From NCBI RefSeq assembly GCF_013181195.1, contig NZ_SMZP01000001.1:372001-436000 (forward strand): a DNA stretch of 64,000 nucleotides. Reading direction: 5' to 3'. The notes under the pieces are model-generated. The model saw nothing but the letters and a program-made list of their open reading frames with translations. It was not told the origin of the DNA and ran no database searches. The translations under genes and the position numbers were made by a program. The stretch is from Caulobacter sp. RHG1 (lineage in GTDB: Bacteria; Pseudomonadota; Alphaproteobacteria; Caulobacterales; Caulobacteraceae). Shown here one piece after another: positions 55,894-64,000 of this stretch (positions are counted from its first letter, which is position 1; each line of letters begins with the position of its first letter).

Positions 55894-56472
55894 ATGACCC
55901 TGCAGAAGCGGATCTGGGACCTGATCGTGCTGGCGATCTTCGTCTTCGCCGCCGCCTTTGCGACGGCGCCCTGGTTCGCGTTCCGGGCGCTGAAGGCCGC
56001 CGCACAGTATGAGGATGTCCAGGCGATCGGTCAGCTGGTCGACTTCCCCGCCGTGCGCCGCAGCCTGACCGGCCAACTGGTCGCCAACGCTCCCGCCGCT
56101 CAGCCCGAGAACCCTTCGATCTGGCGCGATCCGCTGAGCGTCTTCAAGAAGGCCATCGAGCCGATCACCCCGCCCGAGCCCAAGGTCGACCGCTATCTGA
56201 CCGTGGCCGGAGTCTCGGCCCTGACCCGCGGCTATGCGCCCGGCAAGGCCCCGCCCGCCTCGGCGCAGGACGACACGGTGCTGGGCAAGCTGAACCATGC
56301 CGTGAAGGGCCCCTATCCGGGCATCGCCTATTGGGACCCCAACCGCGTGCGCATCTCGATCCGGCGCCCGGACGACAGCGGCAAGACCACGATCTTCACC
56401 TTCGAGCGCAAGGCGCTGTTCACCTGGAAGCTGGTGCATATCCGCCTGCCCGGCGACGAGCGCCAAGGCTAA
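55894..56472 (+). CDS. DUF2939-like membrane-anchored protein
   Basis: A 192-residue protein with an N-terminal membrane helix (IWDLIVLAIFVFAAAFATAPWFAFRAL, residues 7-33) and a periplasmic domain of the DUF2939 type (ALKAAAQYEDVQAIGQLVDFPAVRRSL). The C-terminal part RVRISIRRPDDSGKTTIFTFERK is beta-rich. ATG at 55894 follows GGGAGG. No function is known to me. The AEC transporter follows after 9 nt. Confidence 0.78.
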   Translation: MTLQKRIWDLIVLAIFVFAAAFATAPWFAFRALKAAAQYEDVQAIGQLVDFPAVRRSLTGQLVANAPAAQPENPSIWRDPLSVFKKAIEPITPPEPKVDRYLTVAGVSALTRGYAPGKAPPASAQDDTVLGKLNHAVKGPYPGIAYWDPNRVRISIRRPDDSGKTTIFTFERKALFTWKLVHIRLPGDERQG

Positions 56473-56481
56473 CCCGGACCG

Positions 56482-57420
56482 GTGCTGCCTCTCGTTCTCG
56501 ATGTCCTGACGCGCGTCTGGCCATTCTTCCTGCTGGTCGGCGCGGGACTGGCCCTGACCCGACTGCGGCTGCTGGACGCCAGAATGGCGCAAGGCCTGTC
56601 GGCCTATGTGTACTGGGTCGGCTTCCCGGCCCTGCTCGTCCACTCGCTGTCGCGCACCGGCCGACCGGGTCCGGAATTGGTCGCGGGCCTGGCCGCCTAT
56701 GCCGGGGTGGGCCTGGCGATCATCGCCGTCGTCGCCGTCGCGGGGCGCGCGCTGGGCTGGAGCAAGGCCGAGCGGGCGGGCGCAGCCATGGCGTCAGGCG
56801 TCGGCAACAGCGCCTTCCTGGCCCTGCCGATCGCCGCGGCGGTGCTGGGGGTCGAGACCGCCCGCCTCGTGGCCGGGATCGTCGCCGTCGACTTCGTGAT
56901 CCTGACCGCCGCCGGTGTGGCGCTCTTGGGCTGGGCGGCGGGCCGCTCGGTCTGGCGCTCGACGACCCAGGCCTTTCGCAACCCGGTCGTCGCCGCCGCC
57001 CTGACCGGCATCGGCCTGGCCCTGCTGGACATCGCCCTGCCCGAACCGCTGGATCGCGCCGTCGGCATGGCCGCCGCCTCGGGCAGTCCCGTCGGCTTGG
57101 TCGCCCTGGGCGCGGCCCTGGGCCTGCGCCAGGCCGAGGACGAGGCCACGCCTGCCGCCGCGCCCGTGATCCTGGCCGCCGTCGCCAAGTTGGCGGTGTT
57201 TCCGGTGCTGGTCTGGTTCGCGGTCGGTCTGACCCCCGCCCCGCCCGCTTTCCGCGTCGGCGCGACCCTGCTGGCCGCCGCCCCGACGGCGGTCAATGTC
57301 TTCATCCAGACTCGCGCCTATGGCGTCTTCCCGCGCGGCGCGGCGCGGGCCGTGGCGCTGAGCACGGCGCTGTCGGCCCTGACCCTGGCGCTGGCCGCAT
57401 TGCTGCTGGGTCCCGCCTGA
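56482..57420 (+). CDS. AEC-family transporter
   Basis: A 312-residue membrane protein of the auxin efflux carrier/bile acid-like (AEC) family with ten helices in two inverted repeats. Family cues are FFLLVGAGLAL, GVGNSAFLALPI and FRVGATLLAAAPTAVNVFI. It is probably an organic-anion or malate-type carrier; the substrate is unknown. The start is GTG at 56482. Confidence 0.85.
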   Translation: MLPLVLDVLTRVWPFFLLVGAGLALTRLRLLDARMAQGLSAYVYWVGFPALLVHSLSRTGRPGPELVAGLAAYAGVGLAIIAVVAVAGRALGWSKAERAGAAMASGVGNSAFLALPIAAAVLGVETARLVAGIVAVDFVILTAAGVALLGWAAGRSVWRSTTQAFRNPVVAAALTGIGLALLDIALPEPLDRAVGMAAASGSPVGLVALGAALGLRQAEDEATPAAAPVILAAVAKLAVFPVLVWFAVGLTPAPPAFRVGATLLAAAPTAVNVFIQTRAYGVFPRGAARAVALSTALSALTLALAALLLGPA

Positions 57421-57488
57421 CACCTCGGCGCTCGCTGCTGACACCGATCGTCAGCGGCGGGGTTAGGAAGGGGCCAGAGGAGATTTTC

Positions 57489-57884
57489 ATGACCAGCCCC
57501 ATGATCAGTTACGTCACCATCGGCGCCAGCGATCCCGACCGCGCCGGCGATTTCTACGACGCCGTACTGGGCGCGCTGGGCCATGCGCGGCTGTGGCGGC
57601 AGGACCACTGGATCGGCTATGGCCCCAATCCCGAGCACGCGACGATCCTGCTTTGCAAGCCCGAGAACGGCCAACCGACCAAGGCCGGCAACGGGATCAT
57701 GATCGGCCTGCGCGCCGAGACCGAGGAGCAGGTTTGCGCCGCCCACGCCGCCGCCCTGGCCCACGGCGGGTCCAGTGAAGGCGAGCCGGGTCCGCGTCCC
57801 GTCTATGGCGAGGGCTACTACCTGGCCTATGTGCGCGACCCGGACGGCAACAAGCTGTCGATCTGCAAGATGCCGCATGGCTGA
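57489..57884 (+). CDS. VOC-family protein (glyoxalase/dioxygenase fold)
   Basis: A 131-residue vicinal-oxygen-chelate protein: ISYVTIGASDPDRAGDFYDAVLGALG at the start and YLAYVRDPDGNKLSICK at the end. The metal pattern appears incomplete: the N-terminal ligand position has Thr rather than His. It is likely a small enzyme or binding protein. ATG at 57489 follows GAGGAG. Confidence 0.87.
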   Translation: MTSPMISYVTIGASDPDRAGDFYDAVLGALGHARLWRQDHWIGYGPNPEHATILLCKPENGQPTKAGNGIMIGLRAETEEQVCAAHAAALAHGGSSEGEPGPRPVYGEGYYLAYVRDPDGNKLSICKMPHG

Positions 57885-57960
57885 GTGAGGATACGGGTCA
57901 CGCTGACCACGACGCACGGGTCGACTTCGCGGTAAGGGTCATCGCTGCGATCGCGGTATA

Positions 57961-58560
57961 GTGGCGCGGATTTCCTTCCCAACTCGGATCAGGGCGTCGA
58001 AATTGCTCAGCCGTTCTGCCCCCCGATTGACCCATAAGCGGATCGTCACTCGTGGCTTCCAGATCTCAGCCTGGCTGATCGGCGTCCCCTCATTTCTCAT
58101 GGCGCTTTTCCTCGGGGGAACCGCGTTCGTGATGGGATCCGATCATGCTGCGAAGCCATCACAGTATCTCGACGTGCAGACCTATGGGTTGGTTGGGCTG
58201 CTGGCGAACGCCGCCACCGGTCTCGGCGCTGCGTTTTCGTTCTTGAACGGCGTGTTTGTGGGGATACTCGTGTTGCTGGCCGTTTCGGCCCTGGCCGCTG
58301 CGTTGTTTGCAGTGATGGTCGGTCTTGTAGGGCAGGGTCTGAAGGCGTCAGCGAACTGGGCGCGTCCTGTAGCGGTGGCCCTGCTGTCGATCTTGGTGCT
58401 GATCGGTTTGTTCGCCCTGACGGCCTTGGACCCCATAGGCCGGTTCGCGGACGGCGCAGTGTTGGCGGCTCTATCGTACGGGCTCTGGGCCTTGATCTGG
58501 AGATATCACGACCATGAAGCCGCAGGCCTGGCGAACGGCCCGTCTTCTACCGACAAGTAA
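57961..58560 (+). CDS. Orphan membrane protein, about four helices
   Basis: A 199-residue protein not recognised as any family. A basic N-terminus precedes hydrophobic segments at about 35-57, 74-96, 97-122 and 135-155, then one weaker helix. The start is GTG at 57961; no strong RBS is seen, and a later start is possible. Its base composition is less GC-rich than neighbours (one sampled 60-nt line is 55% GC), and codons such as TTG are more frequent, suggesting recent acquisition. Confidence 0.55.
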   Translation: MARISFPTRIRASKLLSRSAPRLTHKRIVTRGFQISAWLIGVPSFLMALFLGGTAFVMGSDHAAKPSQYLDVQTYGLVGLLANAATGLGAAFSFLNGVFVGILVLLAVSALAAALFAVMVGLVGQGLKASANWARPVAVALLSILVLIGLFALTALDPIGRFADGAVLAALSYGLWALIWRYHDHEAAGLANGPSSTDK

Positions 58561-58638
58561 CGCCCCCGAACCGTCACCGTCAGCTTATCGGCGACACACA
58601 ACGTCCTTGCGCGGCGCGGCGCCCGGGCCAGGCACGAA

Positions 58639-58666
58639 AAAGGGGACGCCTTTCAGCGTCCCCTTT
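58639..58666. terminator. Bidirectional terminator before alaS 3' end
   Basis: An 11-bp perfect stem (AAAGGGGACGC / GCGTCCCCTTT) with loop CTTTCA is preceded by an A-run, so it terminates alaS on the minus strand and possibly the orphan gene on the plus strand. Confidence 0.88.
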
Positions 58667-58691
58667 GCCATTCCAAGCCGCGGTCGGCGCA

Positions 58692-61340
<2,649 letters not shown>

Positions 61341-61757
61341 TCGCGTCTCAGGTCTGTCGGCCGGCGAGCGGCCGGGAGTCGCGCGCTCATAGCGCGGTTT
61401 TAGGCGAAGGGGAAACCTTGGTGGAGATGGGGGCTTTGTGCAGCCAGGGAAAGGGTGGGGTTGGAGGCGGATGCTCCCCCGCGATGCGGGGAAGCTGTCG
61501 CCCCCGGGTCGCGCGAAGCGCGCGCCCGAGGATGAACTCAGCGACTGAGGGGGCAAGTGCTGCGAAGGCCGAGCTAGCCCCCTCCGGCCCTCTGGGCCTC
61601 CTCCCCCGCGAGCGGGGTAGGATCTCAACGAAATGAGGCCGCCTGGCATGGGGTCCAGGCGGCCTGCGATCGCGGCCCTCGCGGCGGTCCGGCCGCGGGC
61701 GTGTTGAAGGCGGGGACGCCCGGGGTCGGGCGAAGGCCGCGAAACCTTTGAGGAGGA
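61341..61757. other. 417-bp region between recA and alaS
   Basis: No gene is supported. It contains the second copy of the intergenic repeat (61470-61624) and the alaS upstream region. The rest shows no recognisable signal. Confidence 0.6.
61470..61624. repeat. Intergenic repeat element, copy 2 (inverted)
   Basis: Begins GATGCTCCCCCGCGATGCGG and ends with CTCCTCCCCCGCGAGCGGGG then TAGGAT. It shares GAAGCTGTCGC, GCGACTGAGGGGGC and CCGGCCCTCTGGGCC with the inverse of 31948-32065, plus an internal GC-rich insertion of about 30-40 bp around 61500-61540. Confidence 0.85.
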
Positions 61758-62828
61758 CTACTCTTCCTCGCCCTCTTCCGGGCCGCCGACCAGGAGCTCT
61801 TCCTCGATCTTCTGCGACGACTTGCGGACGGCCGCTTCGATCGAGGCGGCGACGTCCTTGTTGTTCTTCAGGAACTCACGGACGTTGTCGCGGCCCTGGC
61901 CGATGCGCTGGCTGCCGTAGGAGAACCACGAGCCGGCCTTGTCGATGATCCCGGCCTTGACGCCCAGGTCGATGACTTCGCCCAGCTTGGAGATGCCCTC
62001 GCCGTACATGATGTCGAACTCGACCTCACGGAACGGCGGGGCCACCTTGTTCTTGACCACCTTGACGCGGACGTTGTTGCCGATGATCTCGTCACGGACC
62101 TTGACCGAACCGGTGCGGCGGATGTCCAGGCGCACCGAGGCGTAGAACTTCAGAGCGTTACCGCCCGTGGTGGTTTCCGGGCTACCGTACATCACGCCGA
62201 TCTTGTGACGGATCTGGTTGATGAAGATGACGATGGTGTTGGCCTTGTTGATCGAGGCGGTCAGCTTGCGCAGCGCCTGGCTCATCAGACGGGCCTGCAG
62301 GCCTGGCAGGCTGTCGCCCATCTCGCCTTCGATTTCGGCCTTCGGCGTCAGGGCAGCGACCGAGTCGATGACCACGATGTCGACGGCGCCCGAGCGCACC
62401 AGGGTGTCGGTGATTTCCAGGGCCTGCTCGCCGTTGTCGGGCTGCGAGACCAGCAGGTTGTCGAGATTGACGCCCAGCTTGAAGGCGTAGGACGGGTCGA
62501 GCGCGTGTTCGGCGTCGACGAAGGCGGCGGTGCCGCCGGCCTTCTGGACCTCGGCCACCACGTGCAGGGCCAGGGTGGTCTTGCCCGAGCTTTCCGGGCC
62601 GTAGACCTCGATGATCCGGCCCTTGGGCAGGCCGCCGATGCCGAGCGCGATGTCCAGGCCGAGCGAGCCGGTGGAGACGGACTCCATCTCGACCTTGCCC
62701 TTTTCGCCCAGCTTCATCACCGAGCCCTTGCCGAACGCGCGGTCGATCTGGGCGAGAGCCGCCTCTAGCGCACGTTGCTTATCGCCTTCTTCCTTGGCCA
62801 CGAGTTTCAAAGCCGCCTGACTGCTCAT
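61758..62828 (-). CDS. recA: Recombinase RecA
   Basis: A 356-residue strand-exchange protein and LexA coprotease. Walker A is GPESSGKT at residues 77-84, and the MSQALRKLT and [20 protein letters not shown] loops are standard. ATG at 62828 has GGGCGGA upstream; the frame open to 62981 crosses the SOS box and is non-coding. An SOS box lies 108 bp upstream. Confidence 0.98.
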   Translation of the reverse strand: MSSQAALKLVAKEEGDKQRALEAALAQIDRAFGKGSVMKLGEKGKVEMESVSTGSLGLDIALGIGGLPKGRIIEVYGPESSGKTTLALHVVAEVQKAGGTAAFVDAEHALDPSYAFKLGVNLDNLLVSQPDNGEQALEITDTLVRSGAVDIVVIDSVAALTPKAEIEGEMGDSLPGLQARLMSQALRKLTASINKANTIVIFINQIRHKIGVMYGSPETTTGGNALKFYASVRLDIRRTGSVKVRDEIIGNNVRVKVVKNKVAPPFREVEFDIMYGEGISKLGEVIDLGVKAGIIDKAGSWFSYGSQRIGQGRDNVREFLKNNKDVAASIEAAVRKSSQKIEEELLVGGPEEGEEE

Positions 62829-62935
62829 TGTTGATCCGCCCTCTATCCCATGATTCCGGTCGCCTGATCGGCGCTTCCCGCGCTGCGCCCCAGCGACCTG
62901 TGGAACACCCTTAATGCGTACATGCTTTGTTCTGA

Positions 62936-62950
62936 GTTCGCAAGATGTTC
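62936..62950. promoter_or_regulatory. LexA (SOS) box of recA
   Basis: GTTC-GCAAGAT-GTTC is the direct-repeat GTTC-N7-GTTC operator used by LexA in alphaproteobacteria. It lies 108 bp upstream of the recA start, overlapping a possible -35 element. Confidence 0.88.
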
Positions 62951-63087
62951 TCATCACCAGAAACGACCGTTTCTGACGCACCCGCAGAACCCTTACGCAA
63001 ACTGGATTTGGGTCTTTGGCGTCCGACCGAAACCGGTCCTTAAGCCACGCTATGTCACCGTCTCCCGCTATTCGGGGGCCTACCGTC

Positions 63088-64000
63088 TTGTCGATCGATC
63101 CACGTCGCCTACTGGGTCTGGCGTTCGCCAGCGCCGACCTGCTCGTCGAACTGCGCGACGGCCGTGTGCGTCTGGCGCTGGGCGCGGCGCAGAAGGTGAT
63201 GGGTCAGAACGAGGCAGGCCTGACGGGCAAGGGCTGGACCCAGCTCTTCGCCGTCGACGACCAGCCGATGGTCGAGACCATGCTGGCCTGCGCCGACGAC
63301 GGCGTGCGGCGAGGTCCTGTCGTCCTGCGCCTGGCGGGCGCGGAGCCGCGCCATGTGCGGGTGATCCTGCGCGCCCTGCCCGAGAACGAAGGCCGCATCT
63401 CGTGCGCGGTTACCGCCGCCCAGCCAGCCGGCCCACGCCTGGCGGCCGGCGAACTGCAGCCGCGCGAAACCTTCGACGACATCGCCAAGGGCCTGTTCGA
63501 GGCCGCCCGCGTCACCGGGCTGGAGCTGGAACTGGCCATGGTCGAGTTCACCGGCCTGACCGACCTGCGCCAAGGCATGGCCCCGCAGGAGGCCGCCGCT
63601 CTGGACGTCCAGGTGGCCAGCGCCATCCGCGCCGAGTCGCACGGCGGCTGCGCGGCCACCCGCCTGTCCGCTGAACGCTTCGCTCTGCTGCGCCAGCGCG
63701 ACGACCAGCCCGACAACATGCTCAAGCGCCTGACGAAGATGGTCAGCGCCGAAGCCGCCGCCCACATGGTGCCGCTGGAGGCCGGCGGCGGCTCGACCCG
63801 CGCGCTGCGGGCCCTGCGCTACGCCCTGGACGACTTCATTCGCGAGGGCCTGAAGGACGCCGCGCCGATGACCCTGTCCGAAGCGATGAACCGCTCGGTC
63901 AAGCGCACCCTGGCCCGCGCCGGCGCTCTGGGCGTGGCCGTCAGCCAGCGCCGCTTCAACCTGGCCTTCCAGCCGGTAGTGAGCCTGTCGACCGGCCTGG
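63088..64000 (+). CDS. EAL-domain c-di-GMP phosphodiesterase (5' part)
   Basis: The plus-strand frame from TTG at 63088 runs off the right edge (304 codons). The first part looks PAS-like ([20 protein letters not shown] then [15 protein letters not shown]), a second region is helical, and the last visible residues [17 protein letters not shown] are the beginning of an EAL domain, which hydrolyses cyclic di-GMP. No ATG or GTG fits the N-terminus. It is divergent from recA. Confidence 0.78.
   Translation, partial: MSIDPRRLLGLAFASADLLVELRDGRVRLALGAAQKVMGQNEAGLTGKGWTQLFAVDDQPMVETMLACADDGVRRGPVVLRLAGAEPRHVRVILRALPENEGRISCAVTAAQPAGPRLAAGELQPRETFDDIAKGLFEAARVTGLELELAMVEFTGLTDLRQGMAPQEAAALDVQVASAIRAESHGGCAATRLSAERFALLRQRDDQPDNMLKRLTKMVSAEAAAHMVPLEAGGGSTRALRALRYALDDFIREGLKDAAPMTLSEAMNRSVKRTLARAGALGVAVSQRRFNLAFQPVVSLSTGL

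Noticed and set aside
61341..61649. N-terminal extension of alaS
   Set aside because: It is open but passes through an intergenic repeat element, and the family N-terminus starts at 61340.

Overview
The window looks like chromosomal DNA of a Caulobacter-type alphaproteobacterium. Support: very GC-rich coding DNA with strong third-position G/C bias; a recA promoter region with the alphaproteobacterial SOS box GTTC-N7-GTTC; an ATPase zeta-inhibitor (DUF1476) gene; and intergenic palindromic repeats of the kind scattered through Caulobacterales and Rhizobiales. The species is inference. I see no rRNA, tRNA, CRISPR array, insertion sequence or prophage. The window is almost entirely dense, mostly housekeeping and metabolic genes.

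Layout. 1-5602 (minus strand) is the 5' part of a giant protein made almost only of 8-residue repeats arranged in 56-residue super-repeats; it runs off the left edge. 5970-11247 (minus) holds a Tat-exported family 3 beta-glucosidase, a dicarboxylate/amino-acid:cation symporter and a FucP-like sugar permease with a perfect 20-bp palindromic operator upstream. 11480-18548 holds a small membrane protein, an FAD oxidoreductase, a rhomboid protease, two small envelope proteins, a glutathione S-transferase and two paralogous spinster-type MFS transporters that share an operator-like leader. 19412-31573 is a discontinuous purine region on the plus strand (purB, purC, purS, purQ, purL) interrupted by other genes, notably a TetR / cytochrome P450 / rubredoxin / DUF3291 block between purS and purQ. 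32080-40929 holds a hybrid histidine kinase, an M28 peptidase, a bolA - aldo/keto reductase-like - grxD - thioesterase run, a serine hydrolase, htpX and rpsD. 41135-46160 holds a LysR/TDT transporter pair and the glutathione-dependent formaldehyde pathway (class III alcohol dehydrogenase plus S-formylglutathione hydrolase) with a divergent LysR regulator. 46157-54539 holds a DUF1254 protein, a host-attachment-family protein, a TrmJ-type methyltransferase, a class A beta-lactamase-like lipoprotein without catalytic residues, a frameshifted hybrid histidine kinase, icd and a CAP-domain protein. 54720-64000 holds an HsdR-N/PD-(D/E)XK protein, a DUF2939 protein, an AEC transporter, a VOC protein, an orphan membrane protein, alaS, recA and the start of an EAL-domain protein.

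Functional links. PurS, PurQ and small-type PurL form the three-subunit FGAM synthetase, with purC and purB in the same region. A hypoxanthine-DNA glycosylase-like gene appears translationally coupled to purB through an unusual CTG start. BolA and the CGFS glutaredoxin are a classic Fe-S partner pair and lie two genes apart. The most unusual items are the giant repeat protein, the P450-rubredoxin cassette, the CTG-initiated glycosylase, the degenerate beta-lactamase and aldo/keto reductase folds, the frameshifted kinase and the cross-genus palindromic repeats.
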